Source: Cryptomeria japonica (Eukaryota; Streptophyta; Pinopsida; Cupressales; Cupressaceae). Taken from it: DNA of 64,000 nt. Numbering within the stretch: the first letter of the stretch is position 1; the number at the start of each line of letters is the position of its first letter. The stretch spans positions 26,607,406 through 26,671,405 of the forward strand of contig NC_081409.1 of NCBI RefSeq assembly GCF_030272615.1, read 5' to 3'. This document shows positions 34,850-46,513 of this stretch, piece by piece. The notes beneath the pieces are model-generated. The model saw only the letters and a program-made list of their open reading frames with translations, was not told the DNA's origin and did not search any database. The position numbers and the translations under genes were made by a program.

Positions 34850-35994
34850 AATGTCCCATATACATAGAAGGTTTGAAACATAATATTTTGAGTGTAAGTA
34901 AGATTTGTGGCAATAGCTACAATCTGTCATTAATGAGAAATATTGTGAAATCGGGAAGAAGGATACTAGAGACTTGTTATGGAAGTAAGAGGAACTAATA
35001 GTGATGTATATGATCTGAGAGAAGCAAGTGAAAAAACTTGCTTTTTTATATAGAGAGAAGAGAATTGGCTTTGGCACAGAAGATTGGGACAAATCAATTT
35101 TAATGATCTTGTGAGAATTAGTTGAAAGGGAGTGGTAAGAGACATGCCTAAGATCAAGAAGCCTCCATCCGATAGTTGCAAACCATGTCATGAATGAAAG
35201 TAAACAAATACCAGATTCCCTACTAAGGAGTATTCTATCGCAAATGCATTAGACTTGATTCATGTTGATCTATGTGGTTCTATGAGGATAACGAGCTTAC
35301 AAGGTGACATGTATTTCATTATGTTTACAAATGATTATTCTAAAATGTCTTGTATTAGTTTTCTAAGAGAGATATCAGATGTTTTGAGAAGTTTAAGACC
35401 TTTAGGGATTTGGTAGAAAATGAAAACTAGTAGAATAATCAAGTGTTTGACATTAGATAGAGGTGTAGAATTTAATTTTGACAAATATGAAGAATAATGT
35501 GGAAATCATGAGATCTAGAGACAGTCGTTAGCTTCTAAAACTCCTTAGCAAAATGGAGTAACGAAAAGGAAGAACCACATTATTCAGGAAATGGCTAGAA
35601 CTATGTCGAAGCAAGTGCAATTACTAGATATCTACTAGAGAGAATCTTTTCAAATATCAGTATATATTTTGAATAGAAATTATATTAGGCCAAGGACTAA
35701 ATAGACACCATCTGAACTATGGAATTGAGAGAGCGACATTTGTCAAGCATTTTAGAATCTTTGGAATCAAATACTACATCAAAAGAGATGAAGATAATTT
35801 GGGTAAGTTTGATTCTAGATTTGATGAAGGCATTTTTTTTATTATTCCATGACAAGAAAAGCTTACAAGTGTTATAAAAAGAGATTAAAAATAGTAGCGG
35901 AAAGTGTAAATATAAATATTGATGAAACAATGCAATCACATGAGGTTCTAGAAGAAGATGACAAGGCTGAACCGATCCACATAAGTGAAGTAGA
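34850..35994 (+). pseudogene. Copia fragment D, right half: protease end and integrase
   Basis: After the second CCTAC the Copia protease region interrupted at 18227 resumes. It is followed by the integrase start (about 35150-35200), DLIHVDLCGSM near 35250, an integrase core with the second Asp region (LDRGVEFNF) near 35455, the Q.GV..RKN box near 35550 and AYKCYKKRLK near 35860. Many stops interrupt it. It ends where an LTR-like TGTTGGACACACC begins at 35995. Confidence 0.75.
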
Positions 35995-36830
35995 TGTTGG
36001 ACACACCACATGACTAAGAGGTGGGGTGAACTACTCTAGACCTTAAAATACTTTAGTTCTAATCAATAAAACTGCAAACCACAGTTAACTTATTACTACA
36101 ATTATGAAATATGAAAGCACAAGGCACAACAAATACATGAACACTAAATTTACATGGAAAACCCTAATTAGGGAAAAACCATGGTGAGAATCACACTCGC
36201 AATATGAATAATTGATTACAATGTTTTAGGATCTAGGCCAATGAGCTGACAAAACTTTATAAGACTTACAATGCTAAGGCACACAACCTTAGGTCAATAT
36301 ACAAAGTACTTGTAATACTAAGACTCACTATCTCAGGGCAAGGTACAAATGATTGCATAAATTGCCAAAATGAACATACCTTCTTTTGGAAGGTGTAAAG
36401 GATCAATGAATTGAAATCAACAAGATCTCCTGATCATTGAACCATCCTTGAACCTCTTTATCAAGTGACCAATATCATGACAAACACATCCAACATCAAA
36501 CACTTTCATACAAAAGATATTATCAAGGCTCAACAAAAACTTTTGCACCAAATCTACTTTCATATAATTTACATCCAATTCACATTAATTCACACTCACT
36601 CTGTGCAATAACTCATACAACTGCATATCTATATATATAATAGAATTCATTAAAACTCTCAACTAGGTCAACCACAAACAAAATATACAATATTACATAA
36701 ATTAGGCCACCCAAACCAATAATACCAAATGTGGTCTACTCTGGGAGATATAAGGGACCAAAACACATGACAATGCATCCTTTTAAAATTTCTAATTATT
36801 CACTCCATCATCTTAAGTGAAACTACTCTA
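35995..36830. other. Possible LTR fragment
   Basis: It starts TGTTGGACACACCACATGAC directly after coding sequence and contains 'gggaaaaaccatggtgagaa', common in plant LTRs. No matching second copy or primer site is in the window and the right edge is unclear. It has no genes. Confidence 0.35.
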
Positions 36831-36889
36831 GGTCTTCCATCTGAAAGTCCTCTGAGTACCACTTTCCTACCTTGATGCTTGAACCTCAT

Positions 36890-38369
36890 TTACAACTTCT
36901 GCAAGTTGAAAGAGAATTCTACAACCGACAACATCCATGTCATGCCAAGTATAATATTATTGTGTCCCATGTATTTTAGGTCATAATCACCTAGGTGTAT
37001 ACGCAGATTTGTAATCTTACGAGTGCAAGGAAGCTTGTGCCCACTAGCTACCATCGCCTTAAATCCATCATGTTCTTTAGTCTGCAATCCCCTCTTAGCT
37101 ACAAACCTCTCATCAATGAAATTATGTGTATATCTAGTATCTACCAAAGCAACTACTTGTTGCCCTTGCATTACACCTCTTACTTTGAAAGTGATTACAT
37201 TTTGGGTATTATTAAGTTGAGTGATGGTTCTATCATCCTTGGACTCTTCTTTTGATGCATTTTCTTCTTCACTACTCTCTGAATCAAATTGTTGTATGAT
37301 TTTTCTAATGCTAATTGATCAACAAAAAAATACTCCAAGTACTTAGTCTTTTCTTGCATAATGCATTTATGTGAGGGATCCCAAGGCTCCCTACAATGGA
37401 AGCATAATTTGGACCTCCTTGTGAGGTCATTTGGTTGCTCACTATAAAACATGTTTGAATCATTCTTGGGCTGATGTGATTCCCTTTGGAATTGTTTCTT
37501 GTCCTTGTCCTTCCTATGAGGAAATCCCTTAGACTGAAATGTACTCCCAGAAGTAAAAGTCTCCATGTCTCTAGCCTTTTTTATGGCCTCTTGTAGAGTA
37601 GGTGGATTGAGGGCCTTGATCCAACCTGTCAATGGATTTGTCAACCCATCCAAAAAATTACCACAAGTCTTCTTTTTGAAATATTAGTGACTAACACTAC
37701 AAGCCTCTAAGATTGTACAATATATGTGTCAATTGAACCCGATTGCTTCAGTTGTTCCAACTATTTGAAATACAACTTTGGATCCTTCTTATCAAATCTA
37801 ACAATCAACCTCTCTATAAAATCTACATAAGTAATCCTATCATGTCCCATGGTGATCATCCCATGATGCCACCATTCATGTGCAATTCCATCTAGATATA
37901 TAGATGCGTATTTAATGACCTCTTCTTTTGGCATAGGATTGAGATGAAAATAGGCATCAACCTTCTGAACCCTAGCTCTAACCGAAGCTTTTCCCAAACC
38001 ATCATAATTAGGAACTATCAATTTTTCCACCTTCTGCAAATCATAGTTTTGTACTCTATCACCAATGAAGGGTCTATGTCTCATTTTGACATCAATATAG
38101 TCCCTCAATGATATAGCAAGATGGAGCTCAAGACCTCCATTCTCCCAATCATGTCTGAATTGATCTTGCAAACCTATTATTTGAGGTTCATTGCCAACTG
38201 GTGCTAGTGTCCTAGGTAGAAAAGTAGGCATAAGAGGCCTCAAATTTATGGTTCTAATTTGTTGATTTGGAACTCCGCCATCTACTGAGTTCTCTCCTTG
38301 GCCATTATTGCCTCTATTGTTGCCTCCATTGTTACCTCCATTATTGTTTCCACCAATATTAATCCCCAT
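36890..38369 (-). pseudogene. Gypsy Gag and protease of element G
   Basis: The start at 38369 reads a Gly/Asn-rich N-terminus and then a Retrotrans_gag-like domain (VDAYFHLNPMPKEE, DGIAHEWWHH). The frame breaks near 37760. It continues at 37653-37195 with AIKKARDMETF and a zinc knuckle CFHCREPWDPSHKC. The protease part (37171-36890) reads VALVDTRYTHNFIDERFV, where the usual D-T-G-A is D-T-R-Y, so the active site is destroyed. A stop near 37680 and frame changes confirm decay. Confidence 0.8.
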
Positions 38370-38675
38370 TTGTCAAGCCATCGATTATGTTAATAACTCT
38401 AAACATTGATTTTGTTGTTGGACCCTTTCTTGTAAAGCCTATTGCCCTCTAACAAGTGCATCTAGCGAACTCAAAAACCTTTCTTCTCCTTGGTCTTTGG
38501 TTTTCCTATCACCCAAATTATCTGTAGCCTGTACTTTTGTTTTCCCATGTTCTTTTGCAACCAAATTTGTTTGACCTATTTTTTCATTTATTATAATGGT
38601 GTGTAAAAGGTGGTTGATCAAACCCTGACATATCACTATTTTTCCATTATGTACCCTTTAGGATGGTAGGATACA

Positions 38676-38690
38676 TTGCTCTGATACCAA
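38676..38690 (-). other. Primer binding site of element G
   Basis: TTGCTCTGATACCAA is the complement of TTGGTATCAGAGCAA and abuts the LTR start TGTAATATG at 38691. Confidence 0.82.
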
Positions 38691-39331
38691 TGTAATATGT
38701 AGCCCTATTTGTGCTTTGATTTTTTTTGTTTGTTTTTTAGTATTTTTGCAAAGGATTTGAGTTGCCAAATAAAGTGCAGATAATAAAGTATTTAATGATT
38801 GAACAACTCAAAAAAATAAACTAAGAAATACTAGTAGTTGAAAATTCCAGTTTTATTCTTGATTTGATTTTTCAATATTTCTCAAATATAATGACAACCC
38901 AGATCGGAAGATGACATAACATATTTGAATCTCACATATCCACAAAACACATCCAATAAAATAACTAGAGTTGCTTATAAAATATCCATTTCAGAAGTAC
39001 CAAAATGCTCCCAAAATGGATGGATAAGCCTGGAAATGTCAAATAGCAGCAAATAACTCCAAAAAAAGATAAATTTGAACTTTAATAAACCCCAATGGCT
39101 GCCCTAGAAACCAAATGTGGGCCTTCAAAAAATAGTGGCATGACTGGCTAGAAATGGCATGACTAGCTAGAAGAAGATATAACTATCAAATATAAACAAA
39201 CCCTCTTCAATCTTCTCCAAATCTGATTGACAATAAGCTCTGAAGTTTGATATATAATCTCCTATATGTCCAAATATGACCTCTGAATTAAATCACCAAG
39301 TATTCTCCAAAATGTCTCTCTCAACAATGCA

Positions 39332-39800
39332 CACTAGTACATTCAGAGCCAATTTCTGACGACCGATTGTCAGAATTGCGACTAATTTTCATCAGAGTGC
39401 CGACAAAAGTAGCCATCAAAAACTCATTGTCGGATTGGTCAACGATGCCCTTCTCGTCGTAAATACGATAATCCCATGGACTCTACCGACGGTGGGCATG
39501 AACGCTCTTCCGACCAAAAAAGTCATCGGAATCAGTAGATTTCGTCGCAAAGACGACGACGATTTGGAACTTCGCACCGACGGTGATGCTGTTTGTCTGA
39601 CGCTTGAGTCGTCGGTCCATTCGGAGACATCGATGACCGTCTGACTACAAAGTGTCACCGCACGTACAACATCCTCGTCGGTTGTTTCTGTGGTTTGAGT
39701 CGGAAGTGCGATGACTCCAGAACATTTCACCAACGAGAACGTTGTATGTCCGTCGATTACATCGTCGGTCGAAAACTTGGTATTCGTCATAATTCCGATG
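39332..39800 (+). mobile_element. CACTA-type transposon terminus with subterminal repeats
   Basis: CACTAGTACATTCAGAGCC at 39332 has the CACTA start of En/Spm-type elements. The next 450 bp are unusually rich in CpG and in short GTCGG/CCGAC and CGACGG motifs in both orientations. Such short subterminal repeats are where the element's DNA-binding transposase protein binds in known En/Spm elements. I did not find the opposite terminus (CTAGTG end) in the window. The open frames here (39416-39838 and others) are side effects of the base composition. Confidence 0.55.
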
Positions 39801-39939
39801 ATGATATTTTTTATCAATTTTTTTTTATTATTATCCAATCATTGATATGTATAGCGAATGATATTCTATCCCCACCACCTACCAGTAGGGGCATAGGTTT
39901 GAGGCTAATATGAGGCACATGGTTTCAAGCTAATATGAT

Positions 39940-40400
39940 CAGGCGCACCATGGTTGAGATGGTCCAACTCCCTAGTCTCACTCTACGACTAAGCTCATGC
40001 CATATCTAAATCAAAGACATCTCAAATGCATCATTGGTGGAAAGCTGCAAAATGCCATTTTCATACATAAGCAAGACATACACAATTGGGCACAATCACC
40101 AAGAGAACGGTAAAAAGTGTGTTTGTGATCATTGTCCTAATTGTGGTGTGGTCACGAAGAGATCACCATAAATTTGTCAACCTTCCAACCACACCACAAT
40201 TAGGACAATGATCTCAAACACACTTTTTACCATTCTCTTGGTGATTGTGCCCAATTGTGTATGTCTTGCTTATGTATGAAAATGGCATTTTGCAGCTTTC
40301 CACCGACGATGTATTTGAGATGTCTTTGATTTAGATATGGTATGATCTTAGTCGTAGAGTGAGACTAGGGAGTTGGACCATCTCAACCATGGTGCGCCTG
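39940..40400. repeat. 461-bp foldback with 213-bp inverted arms
   Basis: Arms 39940-40152 and 40188-40400 are reverse complements with only about 10 mismatches by eye, around a 35-bp spacer. The outer ends read CAGGCGCACCATGGTTGAGA and its complement. No coding potential and no certain target-site duplication were found. It could be a foldback transposon/MITE or a long hairpin RNA source. Confidence 0.9.
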
Positions 40401-42122
40401 CATATGTATATAGTTTTGTGTATTCATTAAAGATTTCATTTAATTTTGAGCATTTTGGTTAGCAAATTGAGGGTGCACTTTACATTCTTGTTGTTATCCA
40501 ATTCACTTACTTTAGCTCTATTTTTTTCTTCAGATTTGGGGTCTAGAGCTCCTCCCTAAGAAGGGATTGTTGGTTTTGTCTCCCCTACTTTGGTGGGAGA
40601 GTTTCTTGCTATCTCTGGTAGTTTGCCCTTAGAGTTCAGCTTCTCTATTGGTCGGACTGCTATTTTCCCTACCTTCTTCTCCAAGTTCTCCTCCTCTTGT
40701 TTCCAAGAATTTTCCTTTGCCTTCTACTCAATGGCCCTTGGTTGTGCCTTCATGCCCTCTTAATGTCTTCACAAGGTTCCTGTTTCCACAAGAACATTAC
40801 CTCCCCCAAAACTGTTTGTTTTTTAAATGGGGACGCCTTCAGAATACAGGGACTTGGATGGGACGTCCCCCTGCCGCCCCAGTGCAATCCAATGCCATCA
40901 TATTTGAAACATCTCTAGGAAATCCTTGAGATGTTTGAGGGACTCCCAAGAGCCTCCTGACCATCCCAACAACCCATAAGTGATTTAAAAAAAATCAGAA
41001 CTTTTTTTCAAACTCCATGCCCAAGGTCAAACCGTCACAGCCTATGGGCCCCACCCAAACCCCACCAACTTTATAAAAATGCCTCCTATTTTTGTTTCAA
41101 CTCACAAAAACAAAGAGCAAGAAGCTAACAACTGTGAATGTGAGAGTTAGAGTTGCAGGTGCCAGGTGAAAAATTGAGAGTGTAGAGCAAGAGAGTTGAG
41201 GAGAAGTAAGAAGAGAAGTGATGTCAAGTTGCCAATTTGTAATGGTATACCCCTGTTTTGAAACCAATTTCTTTTGCACCTTTTCAACTATGCTTCTTGA
41301 CAAACAGTTTACTTGAATGCTCTACTGCTAATTTTCAGTTTGTCTTTCTTGATTTTGTGAATGCCAATGTTTGTTTGCTGATACTTTTGAGATGGCATTT
41401 TGGCAAACAACATGCATGCACCGAAAGGGTTTCAATTTGGAATTGATAGTGCATATATCACTTTATAATAATCAAGATTTGCATTCACTGAAATTATTTT
41501 AATCAACTAAAGAGCAATATTCATGACTTACAAGTAATAAAAAAACTTACAAGGATGAGGCATATTCATAACTTTTGCAGTCCCACCTTGGATATCAACA
41601 CTAGAAGCAACTCATATTGTTCGTGTATAGACAAGACAATATGGGAGTTCATTATACCCAGCAACTTATGGTGTTGTTGTTCGTGTTGGCTCTGTTGGAC
41701 CCTACAATTAAGATTCAATATACATTATTCAATAAGATTAACTGTGCAAAATAATGAAATATTGAAAAGTGTGTTATCTTGTTGAGCTTCGCTTGGTTTC
41801 GAGAATAGTTTAATATTCTCTACTTAATAGGGCCAACCACGTGAAGGTGGAAGCTCATTTGGCCCCTCCCCCCCCCCTAACATCACTCTAAATTCCCCGT
41901 TAACATCTTATAACATTCAAGCTTTCTTTCTTTCTAACATTAATAAAATATAGCATTCATTCATTAATATCACATAACGTTCATTACCACATAACATTGA
42001 TTAACATTAATTAGCATGCAACATTCATCAATATTAATTAACACATATCATCCATAACTATTAATTAGCACATAATTACATTCACTAACACATAAACATC
42101 AGTCATTATCAAATAAGTTAGA
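40401..42122. other. Noncoding stretch beside the CACTA gene region
   Basis: A C/T-rich stretch (40530-40930) gives unremarkable overlapping ORFs with no family motif. TTTATAAAAATGCC near 41070 could be a TATA box for plus-strand transcription, but no gene follows. From 41900 to 42120 there is a run of degenerate repeats of CATTAATTAACACATAACATT-like words, just after the end of the transposase gene. Confidence 0.45.
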
Positions 42123-42128
42123 TTACAA

Positions 42129-45069
42129 TCATTTATTTCTTTGTTTTTTCTTTGAAGCTATGAAAAGACTAAGTGGAACATCGGTTTCTTCATCATTTCC
42201 CCCCTCTGTAGATGTTCCGCCAACTGCTCGTGATCTTGATGTATGCCTAGTCCTATACCGAGGACGAGGACACTGAAGCAAAGGGGGGTCCTCTGCAATA
42301 ACAAAGAAATGGGTTAAATTCAAAAAAAAAAAAAATTATTGTTACAAGTATTTCATTAATTTAGAGAACATAATTGTTGTGCTCTTTACTTGATGGGGCC
42401 ACATCATTTTGTGTAGCCTCAACCTCAACATGCTGAACACCCTCTAGATCATCTGGATTTGAAATACTAAAGGTTACATTAATGTTGAACACCAATTGCA
42501 ATTATATTTGTTTAAAGCAATAACAGTGGTCCTCTTTACCTGAGTGGGGAACATCACGTTCTTGATGTTGTGTACCCAGATCATGCTCCACTTGCTCACC
42601 ACCGACTACATGCTCTAAATTATTAACAAAAAAGGTTACATTAATTACTACTCTAATTACAAATTAAGATGTTTAATTGTATTAATAGCTAAATAAATAA
42701 ATTTGAATAGAAAGTGAATACCTCCACTAGTGGGATGCACATCCAGACCTTCATTTGCAGGTGGTGTTTCACGATTAGCAGGCTGCATTCCAATGACATG
42801 CACATTGTTATCATTGCTTGCTTATTTAAAACAAATATAGTCACTTTATGTTGGAACTCAACATCAATTAGATTATTGGTAAAGTATTCAATTTGAAACA
42901 ACTTCCATTTAGCATATTTACCTGTGTGACAGATGCACTCGAATGTTGTGTATGCCCACTCAATTCTTGTAGCCAATCAGCCACGGCTGAATAGCCTTAC
43001 TGGTAGGAAATTCTCTTGTCATATTCTGTGGGTGCTCTATTGAATTCAGAGCCCTGCATTTTTGCTTGGTACCGTGAATTTTGCTTGTATTGTTTGATAA
43101 AAAAAAAACGTTTGCAATTTATTAATATTTTGATGCAATATTTCGTTTACATGAGATACTTACAATTCGTGCAACAAGTTTCATGTAACCACCAGAGCCG
43201 AGTTTGTGTTGCCCGTGCTTTTCTTGCCTTGCCTTGGTTGCCTTTGACGTGTCACTCAGTCTATAAAAAGTTTGAAATATGTTAGATTATATAAATATAA
43301 AGAGTAATTAATTAGTACATAATTACATTCTTAATAGTATCTCGTACCTTCTTCTGGCATCTAGTGGTGTATTTCCTTTTTTCCTTTCAATTCTCTCCTT
43401 GGCATCCAAAATCAGGGCCTTCCACTCCCTCTCTGGAATTATGGGGGGATGCTCGTACTTTAGGTTCCTCTCCAAATGGGTCCTATATTGGTCCCTCACA
43501 TACTTTAGATATGTGCCAGCTTTTTCAAGGAGCTTGGTTTTGTCAAAGGTGCCATTTCCAAACCACTCAACCATTTGGTTTGTCAATTCATCTTTTAACC
43601 TTTTTTCTTGGTCATTCCACCTTTTAAAGCAAAAACAAACCTGTTAGATTCAGAAATGAACTGAAGCTACATTTATTACACTTCAAGAAATGGATCAAAG
43701 GAAAACTATTCTAGCAATGATATGAAATCAAAATAGTGTATTAGGGTTAGTTAACATATGATGTACCACCTTTTACGTATGGTGGGCCCAAATATCTGCA
43801 ATGCAATGTCACTAAGATGTTTATAAAAAATATCATTGCCTACAAAAAATTCATGGGATCATTAGTCCAAAACGAGTGATCATAAAGTAAATTACAATTA
43901 GAGTATATATAATAATAATTTTAAAGTACCTGGAACCTTTTGTATCTTTAAGGGAATCATTTCTTCATCGCTCACCACCAATGTGGCCTGTAATGTTCCC
44001 GTACTAGCAATACGAGAAGATCCAGGAAATGATGGTATGTTATCAATAGTAGTCGCCTCTGGCACATCCTCATGTGCATCTCCTCCTACAAAAAATGAAT
44101 CCACTATGAAATGGCATTAGAATTCAAGAAAGAACGCTTGAAGGGAAATAAACACATGACAGAAGATAGAGCAAAAGAGGGATCTACCAACAGTGGGCGG
44201 GCCAATATGACGTGCACTAGAGGATGTTTGTGTGCTACGTGTTGTCGACATTGCAGTCGGCAATAAAGGTGAGGGTAACCTTTGATGAGGCGGCGGCGAC
44301 ATTTGCACAGTAAAATTGACAACACCTAAAGAATAATACATTAAATATATCAAACATTAAATATATGAAAAGTGCAAGAATTGTAAACAAGGATGAACCT
44401 TTATTTTGAAAATTGATAGTATCAAGTATGATGTGTTTTGGGTACTCAAAGTGATAAGCCAAGCAAGTGATAATACAAGAAAATCGTCATCATCCGAAGA
44501 TCCTGCAACACCCTGATCGTGGGAACGACTTTGATGAGGGAGGATAAATTGTTGTAAAAACAATACGTACATATTTTAGTTAATGACATAAAAGAGAATA
44601 AAATATAAACCATTATTGAACTTTTGTTATAGTTAAAGCTTTCATTACTGCTTACTTGCAAGTTTTCTGTTGTCCGAAGCAATAATTCCACCCTCTCTCA
44701 TATCTCATCAATAATAGGATGCATGGATGCCAAAGCAACAATCTGTTTTCTAATTTTTCTAAGAGGCATTTTAAATAATTTCATAAGGTGTGTGGGATCT
44801 TCAGGGTCATCATCACTTAACCCTAATGATTCCACATCCCTAGAAAGGTGCTCAGGTACTGCAACTCCCTTTCCCTTTCCCTGAAGATCCATCTATGTCA
44901 AGAATATCATTAACAATTACAAAATTAGTATAAATCGCTAAAAAAAAGAACATAATAATGTAACAGTTTGCTTCTATCTAATTTGTACAATTACAATGAG
45001 GTTTACCTGCTCGGTAGAAGTGTCGCAAGCTACATCCCTGTCTACAATATGTGACGGATCCATGTCGGC
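42129..45069 (-). pseudogene. Ptta/En-Spm (Transposase_24-like) gene, multi-exon
   Basis: Minus-strand exons with consensus splice sites can be read. They are 45069-45007, 44892 to about 44657, about 44560-44480, about 44330-44190, about 44095-43930, about 43847-43780, 43622-43340, about 43285-43175, about 43100-42922, then four short C-terminal exons to the stop at 42129. The diagnostic part is exon 43622-43340 (W..QE.RLKDEL, YLKYVRDQYRTHLE, PPIIPEREWKAL) plus LSDTSKATKARQEKHGQHKLGSGGY and YSAVADWLQELSGHTQ. This pattern is that of plant Ptta/En-Spm TNPA-like proteins, which bind transposon ends. In-frame stops near 44703 and in the YQ/GYSA exon suggest decay. Exon boundaries are approximate. 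Confidence 0.65.
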
Positions 45070-45176
45070 CTATTACAAAGAAAAAATATAAAAAACGTTA
45101 GCGAAATTAAACCAATAGACTTAGCAAAAAAACTTCATAATAAAATAGTATATTGGATTTATTAATTGGAGGTTGG

Positions 45177-45952
45177 TTAATTTAAATGGTATATAGTACG
45201 TACCACCCCCATGATATTAACTTTGTTTGTATCTATACAATTCAAACTATAATCGATTAGAAGCTCTTTGCCTGCACTTATTGATTTTATCGCACATACA
45301 AATACACGATTTCCCTCGCGCCCCTCAAATATGCAATTGGGTTGTTTATTAGTTGACCCAGGTCGCGTACTATTTATAAAACCTGCAATATTCCCTATTG
45401 CTTTTGGCCGACCATCAATGTATACAACCACTTGTTTACTTTGATCATTATCTTTCTGTTCTATATAATTTGTTGATAGTGCATACCTATGCATACTTTT
45501 TTATATTTAACAATCTGCATCCAATTATTGTAATTGTAACAAGGTCCAACAAACTCCATCAATTCAGCAACTCTATTGTAACATACCTTTATGTCGTCCA
45601 TAGAAAAGAAGCCTAAACCATGTAACGACGAAGGTGCTATGCGATATATCCTATTGTTAACACAAAAATCGGTGTTTATTGGAGGAAGTTCCTTGGGCAC
45701 CCATTGTTTCTGTAGATGTATGTACCTCAGTGGCACCTCAATGTCGCCTTTGGTCTCATCATCATAAGAACATGACCACCCTTGAGCAAGGAAAAATTTC
45801 ATGCGTTTATTGAATTTTCTTCTAATCTTTTGACCTCTTGTTGATCTCCCTATTGTAGACCTACTACATGTGTCACTTTCATTTTCTATTCCTGCATTTT
45901 CCTCACTCAATGAAGACAGATCTGACAAATACCTATTTGGGGGTACCTGCAC
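45177..45952 (-). pseudogene. SET-domain protein segment within the CACTA gene region
   Basis: Two minus-strand frames (45952-45461 and 45494-45177) join into one SET domain if one base is missing from the A6 run at 45497-45502. Visible landmarks in order are RIAPSSLHGLGFFSMDDI (SET start with HGxG), GNIAGFINSTRPGS and QPNC (the NHSCxPN-like box), VFVCAIKSISAGKELLIDYS (the GEELxxDY box with its Tyr). SET domains are protein lysine methyltransferases. The usual N-H-S is I-N-S here, so activity is uncertain. The N-terminal part is basic (KIRRKFNKRMKFF). A donor GTACGT at 45203 permits in-frame splicing to the exon at 45069, into the Ptta-like protein. Confidence 0.72.
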
Positions 45953-45969
45953 TCCATGAAATGAGAGAG

Positions 45970-46513
45970 TTAATTGGTAATGAGAGAGAAATTTTGCAAA
46001 TGAGGGTAAAGGGCCTTAGATGCCTTCTCAAGTAGAGGGACATCATGAACAACATCAAGATCATCTTCATAATCATGATCAGCTGCGCGAGTACTAAATG
46101 AGTCATGGATCAATGTATTTGTACCATCATCTTCAATTGTGTTTTCTGGCTCATGATCGTCATCTTCCATGGGATCATTATCTTCAGCTTCGATATTCAC
46201 ACCTCCATGTTCGTCCACTTCGAAAACCATATTCTCAGGGTTGTGTTGATCCATACCATGTGCTCTGGGGTGCTCGATCTATATAAAATTGATATAATGA
46301 AAAACTTACCAATGGATGATAATCATGTCCACCTTCAATGTGACCATGCAGCCTACAATGTTTCTTTGTTGTTTTGATTAGAAGTCTTCTAGTCTTTAAC
46401 CCCTTACAAATTTTGCACGGACAATAACATTTTCCATCACCTTTTCTTTTCAAGTTAGACCACAATCTAGCAATTGTCTCCTTATTTTGTTGTTCGTTGA
46501 TATTGTCTGACAT
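45970..46513 (-). pseudogene. CACTA transposase N-terminus (transposase-associated zinc domain)
   Basis: Exon 1 (46513-46310) starts at an ATG and carries CYCPCKICKG followed by HCRLHGHIEGGHDYHPL. This is the Cys/His pattern of the transposase-associated domain at the start of TNP2/TNPD-type transposases. Donor GTAAGT at 46309 and an acceptor ending TATAG at 46279 join it in phase to an acidic exon (46278-45970). That exon has DDLDVVHDVPLLEKASKALYP, like the usual '..LLEEAEKPLYPGC' stretch. There the TNP2 similarity ends at a stop. The catalytic DDE part is missing, and the SET-domain segment follows instead. Confidence 0.62.

Larger units (their letters stand above)
36831..39331 (-). mobile_element. 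Truncated Ty3/Gypsy element, minus strand (G)
   Basis: From right to left on the minus strand are a 5' LTR-like part (38691 to about 39331), a Met-tRNA primer binding site (38676-38690), gag and a protease remnant. Reverse transcriptase, integrase and the other LTR are absent. The TTGGTATCAGAGCAA primer site and the VDTGATHNFI-type protease motif are usual for Tekay/Del-like chromoviruses; the lineage is inferred. Confidence 0.7.

Noticed and set aside
39416-39838. Open frames on both strands in the GTCGG-rich stretch
   Set aside because: They follow from CpG-rich subterminal repeats; no domain, no codon bias and they are mutually overlapping.
40648-40929. Ser/Pro-rich plus-strand ORFs as a possible gene
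   Set aside because: Two overlapping frames of low complexity, no known domain and no splice-supported continuation.
44104-44691. Several overlapping minus-strand ORFs taken as separate small genes
   Set aside because: They read through introns of the Ptta-like gene; only the splice-bounded parts look coding.
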